A stretch of 64,000 nt of DNA, from NCBI GenBank assembly GCA_050945855.1, contig JBMNTS010000005.1, positions 3,069-67,068 of the forward strand. Reading direction: 5' to 3'. The DNA comes from CAYSNP01 sp050945855. Its GTDB lineage: Bacteria > Bacillota > Clostridia > Christensenellales > DTU072. Positions within the stretch are counted from its first letter, which is position 1; every line of letters starts with the position of its first letter. Positions 1 through 7,838 of this stretch are shown in pieces. Position numbers and translations under genes: made by a program. Under the pieces are notes generated by a model, which was not told where the DNA came from, ran no database searches, and worked only from the letters and a program-made list of their open reading frames with translations.

Positions 1-387
1 GGCGTCCCTGAAAGGCACAATCGCCTGTTCGTAAAACTTCAGGTGCGCCCCCGCTATGTTTTTGTCCTTGTAGTACTTGGAGACAAAGTTGGTTATCCCC
101 TTTATGCCCTCCCGGAGCTCGTGCAGCAGCCCTATTATAAGCGCCACCTTTGCCCCGTCCTCTTCGGGCATCCTGATGTAGTAGCCCTTGTCATATTCGC
201 AGCACGCCTTTTCCAGTTCCTTATAATAATTAAAGTCCTTGGTGGCGTCTTTTACCACGTTGATTAATATGGGATTTTCCTCTATGTAGTCAAGCAGCTC
301 GTCAATTACGGCTTCGCTGAGTCCGTGCGCCGTATTGCCTATGCTGGTGCATATCGCGTAAAACTTGCGGATAATACGTTCTTCCAT
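1..387 (-). CDS. Hypothetical protein, cut by the window edge
   Basis: The frame is open from an ATG at 387-385 to the window edge, giving 129 residues and no stop, so the C-terminus is missing. The protein starts MEERIIRKFYAICTSIGN and is acidic, with helix-like stretches, no signal peptide and no obvious membrane segment. A GGAGAG ribosome binding site (complement of 392-397) and a TATAAT -10 box (complement of 426-431) precede it, which supports the start. It is divergent from the Crp/Fnr gene. I do not recognise the family and assign no function. Confidence 0.6.
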   Translation of the reverse strand, partial: MEERIIRKFYAICTSIGNTAHGLSEAVIDELLDYIEENPILINVVKDATKDFNYYKELEKACCEYDKGYYIRMPEEDGAKVALIIGLLHELREGIKGITNFVSKYYKDKNIAGAHLKFYEQAIVPFRDA

Positions 388-425
388 AGTATCTCTCCTA
401 ACGGCTTTGCCTTGGCTTTGCATAG

Positions 426-431
426 ATTATA
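426..431 (-). promoter_or_regulatory. Putative -10 box of the leftward hypothetical gene
   Basis: The complement reads TATAAT about 40 bases upstream of the ATG at 387. The -35 candidate 17 bases further upstream is a poor match (ATGCAA), so only the -10 is well supported. Confidence 0.4.
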
Positions 432-528
432 ACATACTTTGCGCCATTTTGCATTAGAATGGGGCAATACTTTTTGGGCAAAGATTCAGCGCAAAAAGGT
501 TTTTTCCGAAAAAAAAGCAATTTCCTTG

Positions 529-557
529 TTGCAAAAAAAAACAAAAGAGTTTATAAT
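529..557 (+). promoter_or_regulatory. Sigma-A-type promoter of the Crp/Fnr gene
   Basis: TTGCAA (529-534) and TATAAT (552-557) are separated by 17 bases. Transcription would start near 564, at the left end of the dyad at 563-578. Confidence 0.6.
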
Positions 558-562
558 AATTT

Positions 563-578
563 TGTTGCCCTTGCAACA
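563..578 (+). promoter_or_regulatory. Dyad over the start point: possible Crp/Fnr operator
   Basis: TGTTGC and GCAACA form a perfect 6-base inverted repeat around a 4-base centre (CCTT). The geometry resembles an Fnr-type box. It lies on the predicted transcription start of a Crp/Fnr-family gene, which suggests autorepression. That is inference from position and symmetry only. Confidence 0.4.
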
Positions 579-598
579 TTTATTATGCGGAGGAAGAA

Positions 599-1306
599 GT
601 GGATATATTTTCCCTGATCAGAAAAAACGCGCTTTTTGCTGATTTTACAGAAGAAGAAATCAACGGTGTGTTCGAATGCTTAAACGGCAAAATGAGTAAG
701 GCCGGCACGGGCACGATAATCGCGCGCTCGGGCGAGGCGATAGAAAATATTACCATCATCCTGAAGGGCGGAGCGATAAAATTCCGGATTAAGGAAAACG
801 GGGAAAACGAGGCGCTGGAAGAAATCAAGGAAGGAGGCTGCTACGGCGACGTGGAAGGCTTTTTGCCGGGGCCGAAATACACCTACTTTGTGGTGACCAG
901 CAAGGACAGTCTGCTTTTGAACATCAATATCGGCAGCATAGTCACATTAAGCGACGTCAGCTACGCGCCGCACCAGAAACTTATCCGCAACTGCCTTGCC
1001 CAGCTTGCTCGCAAGGTGCTGGGGCTGGAGCGGGGCACCTCTTACCTTATGATAAAGTCCATGCGCCTAAAGCTGGCGACTCTGATATGCGACTGCTACA
1101 AAAAGCAGCAGAGTGCGGAAATCAATCTGGGAATGAACCGCAACGAAATGGCGGAATTTCTAAACGTAAGCAGACCTTCCATGAGCAGGGAAATGTGCAG
1201 AATGCGGGACGAGGGCATGTTCGACTTCCGCAAGGAGATAATAAAAATCAAAAATCTTGCCGCATTGGAAGAAATAGTAAGAACGGGAGAAAAGCCCAAA
1301 GCGTAA
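599..1306 (+). CDS. Crp/Fnr-family transcriptional regulator
   Basis: This 235-residue protein has the usual Crp/Fnr length and layout: an N-terminal cyclic-nucleotide-binding-like beta barrel (about 8-125), a dimerisation helix, and a C-terminal winged helix-turn-helix (about 179-208, MNRNEMAEFLNVSRPSMSRE). The start is GTG at 599, behind GGAGGAAGA at 589-597. I see no N-terminal cysteine cluster of the kind that holds the Fnr iron-sulfur centre, and no clear cAMP-binding signature, so the effector is unknown. In Clostridia such proteins often answer redox, heme or nitric oxide signals (family knowledge). It stands alone between a promoter with a dyad on the start point and a terminator at 1305. 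Confidence 0.85.
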   Translation: MDIFSLIRKNALFADFTEEEINGVFECLNGKMSKAGTGTIIARSGEAIENITIILKGGAIKFRIKENGENEALEEIKEGGCYGDVEGFLPGPKYTYFVVTSKDSLLLNINIGSIVTLSDVSYAPHQKLIRNCLAQLARKVLGLERGTSYLMIKSMRLKLATLICDCYKKQQSAEINLGMNRNEMAEFLNVSRPSMSREMCRMRDEGMFDFRKEIIKIKNLAALEEIVRTGEKPKA

Positions 1307-1328
1307 GCCGCCCAAAAGCGGCTTTTTT
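1305..1328 (+). terminator. Rho-independent terminator
   Basis: AAGCCGC and GCGGCTT form a 7-base-pair stem around CCAAAA, followed by a T run to 1328. It begins at the stop codon of the Crp/Fnr gene. Confidence 0.8.
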
Positions 1329-1454
1329 GTTGCGCCCGAAGTGTAATGCGAAAATTAAACTGCCGCAAAAGCCTTTTCGCGATACCGTTTTGCTTTTTTC
1401 GGCAAGCAAACTTCCGAGGCGGCGGGAGCGCGCCAAAAACCTCCCCGGTCAATC

Positions 1455-1484
1455 TTGACAGAGCGGCTATATTTATAGTATTAT
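1455..1484 (+). promoter_or_regulatory. Promoter of the exported hydrolase
   Basis: A consensus TTGACA (1455-1460) is followed after 18 bases by TATTAT (1479-1484), about 30 bases upstream of the ATG. Confidence 0.6.
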
Positions 1485-1516
1485 AAGGTATATCGGTTTT
1501 TATTAGAGGTAGCCAG

Positions 1517-3010
1517 ATGAAAAAAATTATAGGCATAGTATGCGTTATCGTGCTGTTAGCCGCCTGCGCCGCAACAGTTTACTTTGGATCGGGCGGGTAT
1601 AGTGTAAGAGTGGCGCACGCCAACCTTTACAGTGACAAAGGGTATATTGACTATGCAAAAGAGGTTTACTTTGACGTGGAGGCTCATCCGGAACTTGCCG
1701 AGCAGGGCTTGTTCTGGGCTCAATGGAACGAAAGCGAAAACAAGGTGGACCTGCTGCACGCGGACAGCGAGGAGGGGGCGGCTGTTATTGACCCCGATAA
1801 GCCTACCATAATCAATGTGCACGGCGTATTAATGGACGGAAACAAGGAACCCGAAATGTTCAACCTCAATTCCAAGGTAAACAGAGCGGAAGATTTCGGG
1901 ATGGAAGGCGAGGACGCGTCCATGTTGTATCTTTGGATGCAAAAGGGCTGGAACGTGGGTGTTTTCCATTACAATAAATTTGCCGCCGACCTGCCCAATA
2001 TAATAGAAGGCAAGATATGGTCGGGCAAGACGAAAACGGGAGTAAGGTATAAAACAAGCGATGACCAATACTCCGACCCTTATTTTACTCCCTATACTCT
2101 GGCGGAGCATTTTGCCGCCGAATATGTAAGAGCAATGAAGCTGCTTCCCCAAACCATGGGTGACAATGAGATAAGGATAGCAGCGCATTCCATGGGCGGA
2201 CAACTGGCCACGGCGGGCATTTTCCTGCTTACCGAGCTTGCGGAGGCAAAGCAATTGCCTCATAACCAGCTGCCGGACAGATACGCCTTGCTGGACGCTT
2301 TTTTCAGCGTAAAAATGGTCTCGGGCGATTTGTTAATAAAAATAGGTATAAAAGACACCAATTTAAGATGGTCGGGCAAGCCCTTGCCGGGCAACAGTAC
2401 GGGTTATACCATGATAGAGTGCCTTAAGGTAATGAAGGCGAACGGTATCGCGCTGGAATATTATGTTTATGAGGAAAGCTTCCTGAAATTATCCATGCTG
2501 GAACTGATAGAGGATTTGCGCGCGCTCTGCCCTTATACCGTTGTGCTGCCCGATTACAACAACATCAACAGCGAATACACGCTGACTATGGACGGACACA
2601 ACGGGGTGCGCGAATGGTATATGGTTTCCATGCTCTCCGACCCCATTAAGGATATAACCGAAGGTAGAGACTCCGGCGAGCTTGCGCCTTCCGCCGCTAT
2701 GGATACCGAGACCCTCAAAACGCTTGTCAATAAAGCGTATACGGTAGTGGAAGGAGCGCAAACGCCCACCACGGCGGATGACGCGATGGTGAGGAGATAC
2801 TCTATCTATTACGAGTTAAACGAAGGTGTGAACGGCGCCAACCCTGACTACTATACCAAATTAAGCCCGGAGATTACACTCAAACCGGCCAAACGGACAG
2901 GCTATACCTTTAAGGGCTGGTACGCTACCCCCGACTTTTCCGGCGAAAGAATTGAAACAATAAACCCCGCGGAAAAGAAAGACATAAAGCTGTACGCCAA
3001 ATGGAGCTGA
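1517..3010 (+). CDS. Exported alpha/beta hydrolase with C-terminal InlB-type B-repeat
   Basis: The 497-residue protein starts with a signal sequence whose hydrophobic core ends in LLAAC, so it may be a lipoprotein acylated at Cys17. The body looks like an alpha/beta hydrolase: an HG motif follows a beta strand, and the nucleophile elbow reads AHSMGG with Ser225. The last 70 residues (about 428-497) form one Listeria-Bacteroides repeat (InlB B-repeat/Flg_new type) with the hallmark GYTFKGWY and a closing LYAKW. Such repeats are common on surface proteins of gut Firmicutes and often help wall or surface association. The substrate is unknown; an esterase or lipase is the simplest guess. It is a single gene with its own TTGACA/TATTAT promoter, followed by hairpins at 3047 and 3106. 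Confidence 0.75.
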   Translation: MKKIIGIVCVIVLLAACAATVYFGSGGYSVRVAHANLYSDKGYIDYAKEVYFDVEAHPELAEQGLFWAQWNESENKVDLLHADSEEGAAVIDPDKPTIINVHGVLMDGNKEPEMFNLNSKVNRAEDFGMEGEDASMLYLWMQKGWNVGVFHYNKFAADLPNIIEGKIWSGKTKTGVRYKTSDDQYSDPYFTPYTLAEHFAAEYVRAMKLLPQTMGDNEIRIAAHSMGGQLATAGIFLLTELAEAKQLPHNQLPDRYALLDAFFSVKMVSGDLLIKIGIKDTNLRWSGKPLPGNSTGYTMIECLKVMKANGIALEYYVYEESFLKLSMLELIEDLRALCPYTVVLPDYNNINSEYTLTMDGHNGVREWYMVSMLSDPIKDITEGRDSGELAPSAAMDTETLKTLVNKAYTVVEGAQTPTTADDAMVRRYSIYYELNEGVNGANPDYYTKLSPEITLKPAKRTGYTFKGWYATPDFSGERIETINPAEKKDIKLYAKWS

Positions 3011-3046
3011 AACTCCGCAAGCCACCAACTCAAAGGAAAAAATGAT

Positions 3047-3084
3047 TATGCAAAAAGCCTTGATTTATCAAGGCTTTTTGCATA
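3047..3084. terminator. Perfect 18-base-pair hairpin between convergent genes
   Basis: TATGCAAAAAGCCTTGAT and its exact complement enclose a TT centre. Stems with A and T runs on both arms suit a bidirectional terminator between the hydrolase (plus) and the SDR (minus). Confidence 0.7.
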
Positions 3085-3105
3085 TAAGACCTTGACTGAC
3101 CTTGC

Positions 3106-3122
3106 GGCATAATGCCTTTTTT
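3106..3122 (+). terminator. Weak terminator-like hairpin
   Basis: GGCA-TAA-TGCC is followed by six T. The stem is only 4 base pairs, so this may just back up the larger hairpin at 3047. Confidence 0.35.
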
Positions 3123-3139
3123 ATCGTATTGCGTCGGGG

Positions 3140-3916
3140 TTATGCTTGGTTATCCTGTTTTTCCTGCCACTTTTTAAAGGCGTTATAGTTGCGGATATTG
3201 TAGAGGCGCACGAGCGGCGGGCAAAGGGCGGTAAGTAGCTTGAAGAACACAAAGACAAAAGAGGTGTGAATATGGGCTTTGCCGCGCTTTAATCCTTTGA
3301 CCATTTTTTTGGCTACATGCGAGGCGCTCTGTACGGGCCAGGAGATGGGGATATCGCCGGCGGCGGCAAAAAAGTCGGTGGCAGTCGCTATAGGGTAGAC
3401 TACCTGTATCTTTTGGTCTTGCCCCAATTCGTAACGGTAAGCGTCAGCAAACGCCCTGAGCGCGGCTTTGGTGGCGGAATACAGCGCGTAGCCGGGCAGG
3501 GAAATAAAGCCCATCGCGCTTGCGGTTATCAGCACGCTGTAGGGGGACTCGGGATAAAGCTGTTTCATTTTTTGCGCGCCGTAAAGGGCGCTGAACACAT
3601 TTAAGTCAAACGCCTTATGATATCGCTCCCAATCGGGAGTGCCCAGTTTTTGATAAAAAGCGTATCCCGCATTAGCCACAAATATATCAACGCAGCCCAT
3701 TTTGCCTATCGCGTAATCAAAAACTTTGTCCACTCCTTCCGGAGAGGACACGTCCATATCCAATTTATAAAAATTGGGATGTTCGGTATCGTTTTTTTGC
3801 ATATTGCGGGAAACGCCCACAACAATCGCGCCTTCGGCAAGCAAGCATTTAGCAAGTTCGTAACCGATACCGCAGGACGCGCCGGTTATCACAATTTTTT
3901 TACCCTTTAGATCCAT
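3140..3916 (-). CDS. Short-chain dehydrogenase/reductase (SDR)
   Basis: This 258-residue classical SDR carries the Rossmann motif TGASCGIG (11-18), NAG (82-84), catalytic Ser133 and the YxxxK pair Tyr146/Lys150. It therefore oxidises or reduces a small alcohol or ketone with NAD(P)(H); the substrate cannot be read from sequence. After the core, a hydrophobic stretch (about 218-236) may touch the membrane, as in the DltE-like and retinol-dehydrogenase-like SDRs. It is transcribed alone, convergent with the hydrolase. A second SDR at 38394 has a similar hydrophobic C-terminal part. Confidence 0.85.
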   Translation of the reverse strand: MDLKGKKIVITGASCGIGYELAKCLLAEGAIVVGVSRNMQKNDTEHPNFYKLDMDVSSPEGVDKVFDYAIGKMGCVDIFVANAGYAFYQKLGTPDWERYHKAFDLNVFSALYGAQKMKQLYPESPYSVLITASAMGFISLPGYALYSATKAALRAFADAYRYELGQDQKIQVVYPIATATDFFAAAGDIPISWPVQSASHVAKKMVKGLKRGKAHIHTSFVFVFFKLLTALCPPLVRLYNIRNYNAFKKWQEKQDNQA

Positions 3917-3973
3917 CTTTTTCTCCTATGGCCTTTTTTATAATTTTAAGCGGTAGCAGAGAGAAAGTCAATA

Positions 3974-4002
3974 TTGTTTTTTATCCGCTTTTGTGCTAAA
4001 AT
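3974..4002 (+). promoter_or_regulatory. Promoter placed for a leaderless mRNA
   Basis: TTGTTT (3974-3979) and TAAAAT (3997-4002) have a 17-base spacer. The ATG at 4009 sits where transcription should start, and there is no Shine-Dalgarno sequence. Confidence 0.5.
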
Positions 4003-4008
4003 AAATAT

Positions 4009-4614
4009 ATGTTACAAGCCAAAGCGCTATCCGCACGGAAGCAGATAAAACATATTAATGACAAAATACAGGCAATGGAAGAGTTGTTCCGGTATATCCA
4101 TCTGGCTTCGATAATAATAGTAGCCTTAGGATTCGCGATTGCTTCAATAAAGAATGAAGGCCCCAGCATACTTATGTTTATAGTGCTGTTCAGCTTTTTT
4201 CTGGGAGAGGGGATTGCCCGCATGATATGGACTGCAAAAAAGAAATATCCCATGCTTGACACTATTAACACACTGGTGAAACAAGAGTTTGGCGAAGTTT
4301 CCTCCCCCGATGCGTCAAAGGCCTGGCTTGTGCTGGAATACTGGAAGAGAGCAAAAACCCTTTTACTGATAAAAAAAGGTCTCCCCGCGCTTTCCGCGGT
4401 AAGGGTAAGCCGTTTGCGTAAAAAGTTCTATGTGCCCTTAAATGACCTCGGTCACGGCATAAAATCAAATGAAGAAGAAATAAGAGTGATTTGCGAGAAT
4501 ACCTTGAAAGAAATCAAGAAAAGTGTTAATGATTTGGGAGAGGACAAAATAATTGCGCCTTTGTATCTGGACACCGTAGGGCTGCTTAGCCGCAACGTCT
4601 ACTGTGAGGAATAA
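4009..4614 (+). CDS. Two-span membrane protein of unknown function (paralog 1)
   Basis: The 201-residue protein has two membrane segments near its N-terminus (about 30-47 and 52-73), then a WTAKK boundary motif (74-78) and a soluble, charged domain of about 125 residues that is probably cytoplasmic. That domain contains a GHGIK motif shared with the next gene. Length, topology, WTAKK and HGIK all recur in the protein at 4632, so the two are tandem duplicates. I recognise no family. Its promoter lies directly upstream and leaves almost no 5' leader. A heteromeric membrane complex with the neighbour is a reasonable guess. Confidence 0.7.
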   Translation: MLQAKALSARKQIKHINDKIQAMEELFRYIHLASIIIVALGFAIASIKNEGPSILMFIVLFSFFLGEGIARMIWTAKKKYPMLDTINTLVKQEFGEVSSPDASKAWLVLEYWKRAKTLLLIKKGLPALSAVRVSRLRKKFYVPLNDLGHGIKSNEEEIRVICENTLKEIKKSVNDLGEDKIIAPLYLDTVGLLSRNVYCEE

Positions 4615-4631
4615 GGTAAAGGGCAGAATAA

Positions 4632-5228
4632 ATGGAAGAAAAATCCGGTTCGATAACTCAAATAAAGCAAATCAAGAAAACCCTGCTAATAACCGATACA
4701 GTTTTCCGTCATAGTATGATTATAATTATTATCGCCATAGGAATATTGGCGATAGCGAAAAGCTACACCGAGTCGGCTGTCCCGATTTTTGTACTTTTTC
4801 CTCCCATAGTATTCTTTTTTGTATTTGTCTATTCTCTTTTTTGGACTGCAAAAAAAGGTTATGAATATAATTTGCTGATAAATATTTTGGTCGATATGGC
4901 ATTCGGCAGGGTGACGGATGAGGACAAGGAAGAGGCAAAAAAACTGGCTGAGCAATGGAGAGCGCTTTTCCCCATTAAGTCCTTGCTGCGACCTTTGCAT
5001 CCTTATCTTTGCTACCGCGCCTGCCTTTTGAAATTACGTGTGTATAACCGGGCGATAGGCTTGTCTCACGGTATAAAAACAGATTGCGGGGAACATAACA
5101 TAATAAGCGATTTTGCCCGCAATACCTTTTCTATGATTACCCCTTTATTAAAAGATAAAGAAAAAGCGGGCCGGACTTTGGAACAAGTACTGACCCTGCT
5201 AATGAAAAACTCATATTCGCTGAATTAA
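4632..5228 (+). CDS. Two-span membrane protein of unknown function (paralog 2)
   Basis: This 198-residue paralog of the preceding gene lies 17 bases downstream, so the two are co-transcribed. It has the same plan: a short cytoplasmic lead, two hydrophobic segments (about 28-42 and 50-71), the WTAKK motif (71-75), and a soluble tail with LSHGIK. Between those landmarks identity to the paralog looks low by eye, pointing to an old duplication. It ends tail-to-tail with leuS, 17 bases away, with no obvious terminator between them. Function is unknown. Confidence 0.7.
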   Translation: MEEKSGSITQIKQIKKTLLITDTVFRHSMIIIIIAIGILAIAKSYTESAVPIFVLFPPIVFFFVFVYSLFWTAKKGYEYNLLINILVDMAFGRVTDEDKEEAKKLAEQWRALFPIKSLLRPLHPYLCYRACLLKLRVYNRAIGLSHGIKTDCGEHNIISDFARNTFSMITPLLKDKEKAGRTLEQVLTLLMKNSYSLN

Positions 5229-5245
5229 TTTGAGGTATTTTCCGG

Positions 5246-7636
5246 TTAAACGATAATATTGATTATCTTCCCTTTAAGATAAATAACCTTTTTAATATTT
5301 ACTCCCTCCAGCAAGGAGGTTTCCGCTTTTATTTTTTCGATTACCTCATCCTGCTCGGTTTCTCTGTCTATTACTATTTTGCCCTTTAGCTTGCCCATAA
5401 TCTGAATAGGTATCTCCACCCTGTCCTCAATGAGGTTGTTCTCGTCATACTCCGGCCATGCCTGTCTTTCGATAAAGCCGCCGAAATAATTTTGGTACAG
5501 TTCGCTTGCGATATGCGGCACAATAGGATTGAGCAGCAACAGCAGGGTGCGGTACTCTTCGGGCGTGACGAAGCCTCTCTTGTAGAACACGTTGACCGCG
5601 CTCATCATTGCGGCTATGGCGGTGTTGAATTTGAGAGCGTCAAAGTCGTCGCTGACCTTTTTTATCAGCACATCCAAATTGAAATCGTCGGTTTGGGCAT
5701 CCTTAATCATATCCTGAAGAGCCCAAACTCTGTTTAAGAACTTGTAGCTGCCCTTTATGCCCTCAGGCGACCAGGGCGCGCTTTTTTCGTAATCGCCGAT
5801 AAACATTATAAAGGTGCGCAGGGTGTCGGCACCGTATTCGGCGATAACGTCGTCGGGGTTTACCACGTTGCCGCGGGACTTGCTCATCTTTTCCCCGTCC
5901 GCTCCCAATATTAGCCCTTGCGCGGTGCGCTTGGCGTAAGGCTCCTCATGGCCTACCACTCCTATGTCGTATAAAAACATATTCCAGAAGCGGCTGTAGA
6001 TAAGGTGCCTTGTAACGTGCTCCATACCTCCGTTGTACCAGTCCACCTGCCCCCAATACTTATACGCCCCGGGGTCTACCACGTGCTTATCGTCGCGGGG
6101 GGACATATAGCGCAAAAAGTACCAGCTGCTGCCTGCCCATTGCGGCATGGTATCAGTTTCCCTTTCCGCGGGGCCTCCGCAGACGGGGCACACGGTATGC
6201 ACCCATTCCTTAACTTTGGCAAGCGGGCTTTGAGCGTCCTCGCCCGGGGTAATATCCGATACTTCGGGCAGCGTCAGCGGCAAATCTTCTTCCCTCATCG
6301 GCACCTGACCGCATTTGGGACAGTTGACAATGGGGATAGGTTCCCCCCAGTATCTTTGGCGGTTAAACGCCCAATCCTTCATTTTGTAGTCCGTTTTGGG
6401 ATAGCCTAAGCCTTCCTTTTGCAGATATTCTATCATGGCGGGGATAGCCTCGCCCACTTCCATACCGTTAAGGAATCCGGAGTTGACCATTTTGCCTCCT
6501 TCCTTAGCGATATACGCCTCTTTTTGAATATCGCCGCCGGAAATGACCTCAATAATGGGCAAATCGTACGCTTTGGCGAATTCCCAGTCTCTGGTGTCGT
6601 GCGCGGGAACTGCCATAATCGCGCCCGTGCCGTAATCCATCATAACGTAATCGGCGGTAAAAACAGGTATGCGCGTTTTGGTTACGGGATTAATCGCAAA
6701 TATCCCTTTTGCCGGAACGCCCGTCTTTTCCTTGGATAAAAATACCCTTTCCAGCTCTTTTTTGCCTTTTGCCTGTTTGCGGTATGCCTCAATCTCCTCT
6801 TTGTTTTCCAGGGATTGGCAAAATTCGTCCAGCAAGGGATGTTCGGGGGATATTACCATAAAGGTGGCGCCGAAAATAGTGTCCGGACGGGTGGTGTACA
6901 CCGTCAGATTGTACTCCTTATTGCCGTCGGTAACCTTAAAGATAATGTCCGCGCCTTTGCTTTTGCCTATCCAGTTTTCCTGCTCAATTTTTATTTTATC
7001 CAAAAAGTCCAGATTCTTAAGGTTATTGAGTAGCCGCTCGGCGTATTTCCTTATGCGCAAAAACCAAACGTCCTTTTCCTTTTGCACCACTTCGGAGCCG
7101 CAGCGGTCGCAAATGCCGTTCTGGCTTTCCTCATTGGCAAGCACCACCCTGCAGTCCGGACAGTAGTTTACCAGCGTGGTGGATTTATACGCCAGCCCGT
7201 TTTTGAAAAGCTGAATGAAAATCCATTGCGTCCACTTGAAATAATTGGGGTCTGTGGTGTCGATAACTCTGGAAAAATCAAAGGAATAGCCCATTTTTTT
7301 AAGTTGGGCGTCAAATATTTTGATATTGTCGTCGGTGACCGCTCTGGGATGCCGCCCCGTTTTGAGGGCATAATTTTCGGTGGGCAAGCCAAAAGCGTCG
7401 TATCCTATAGGAAACAGCACGTTATAGCCCTGCATACGCTTTTTGCGGCAAATCATTTCCATTGCGGAAAAAGCGCGTATATGCCCCACGTGCAGCCCGG
7501 AGCCCGAAGGGTACGGGAATTCAATCAGCCCGTAAAACTTCTTTTTGGAGGGGTCTTCGGTGACCTCAAAAACGTGGTTGTTATACCAATAATCCTGCCA
7601 TTTTGCTTCAATCTTTTTAAAATCGTATACACCCAT
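5246..7636 (-). CDS. leuS: Leucine-tRNA ligase
   Basis: The 796-residue protein attaches leucine to tRNA-Leu in the cytoplasm. It shows class Ia synthetase landmarks: the HIGH-type motif HVGH (49-52) after PYPSGSG, a zinc-ribbon-like C-x2-C...C-x2-C segment, the editing (CP1) insertion, a second CxxC...CxxC before the WYNGGMEH region, and KMSKS near 580-585. Length matches bacterial LeuRS (about 800). The ATG at 7636 follows a GAAGGAC ribosome binding site. A near-consensus promoter lies upstream, and I found no T-box leader in the short 5' region. Confidence 0.97.
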   Translation of the reverse strand: MGVYDFKKIEAKWQDYWYNNHVFEVTEDPSKKKFYGLIEFPYPSGSGLHVGHIRAFSAMEMICRKKRMQGYNVLFPIGYDAFGLPTENYALKTGRHPRAVTDDNIKIFDAQLKKMGYSFDFSRVIDTTDPNYFKWTQWIFIQLFKNGLAYKSTTLVNYCPDCRVVLANEESQNGICDRCGSEVVQKEKDVWFLRIRKYAERLLNNLKNLDFLDKIKIEQENWIGKSKGADIIFKVTDGNKEYNLTVYTTRPDTIFGATFMVISPEHPLLDEFCQSLENKEEIEAYRKQAKGKKELERVFLSKEKTGVPAKGIFAINPVTKTRIPVFTADYVMMDYGTGAIMAVPAHDTRDWEFAKAYDLPIIEVISGGDIQKEAYIAKEGGKMVNSGFLNGMEVGEAIPAMIEYLQKEGLGYPKTDYKMKDWAFNRQRYWGEPIPIVNCPKCGQVPMREEDLPLTLPEVSDITPGEDAQSPLAKVKEWVHTVCPVCGGPAERETDTMPQWAGSSWYFLRYMSPRDDKHVVDPGAYKYWGQVDWYNGGMEHVTRHLIYSRFWNMFLYDIGVVGHEEPYAKRTAQGLILGADGEKMSKSRGNVVNPDDVIAEYGADTLRTFIMFIGDYEKSAPWSPEGIKGSYKFLNRVWALQDMIKDAQTDDFNLDVLIKKVSDDFDALKFNTAIAAMMSAVNVFYKRGFVTPEEYRTLLLLLNPIVPHIASELYQNYFGGFIERQAWPEYDENNLIEDRVEIPIQIMGKLKGKIVIDRETEQDEVIEKIKAETSLLEGVNIKKVIYLKGKIINIIV

Positions 7637-7672
7637 TATTTTGTCCTTCTTACCCGTTTTCCGTATTTCTTA

Positions 7673-7701
7673 ACTATAGCAAATATGCCCGCAAAAGTCA
7701 A
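7673..7701 (-). promoter_or_regulatory. leuS promoter
   Basis: On the minus strand TTGACT (complement of 7696-7701) is followed after 17 bases by TATAGT (complement of 7673-7678). The leader to the leuS ATG is only about 30 bases, too short for a T-box riboswitch. Confidence 0.65.
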
Positions 7702-7800
7702 ACACCTTTCAATTATTGGTAAATCGGGGCAAAAATAAGCGTACCGGCTGAATATACGCGCTTATAGGCGGCATACGCGCATAATTAATCGACGTAATTA

Positions 7801-7829
7801 TTGCTTTTACGCCTTATTTTTGATATAAT
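7801..7829 (+). promoter_or_regulatory. Promoter of the ABC/beta-galactosidase operon, near-leaderless
   Basis: TTGCTT (7801-7806) and TATAAT (7824-7829) have a 17-base spacer. Transcription should start near 7836, leaving 0-4 bases before the ATG at 7839 and no Shine-Dalgarno. Confidence 0.55.
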
Positions 7830-7838
7830 TTTATCAGT

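Noticed and set aside
7637..7672. T-box riboswitch upstream of leuS
   Set aside because: The predicted leader is about 30 bases, far too short, and no T-box sequence is visible.
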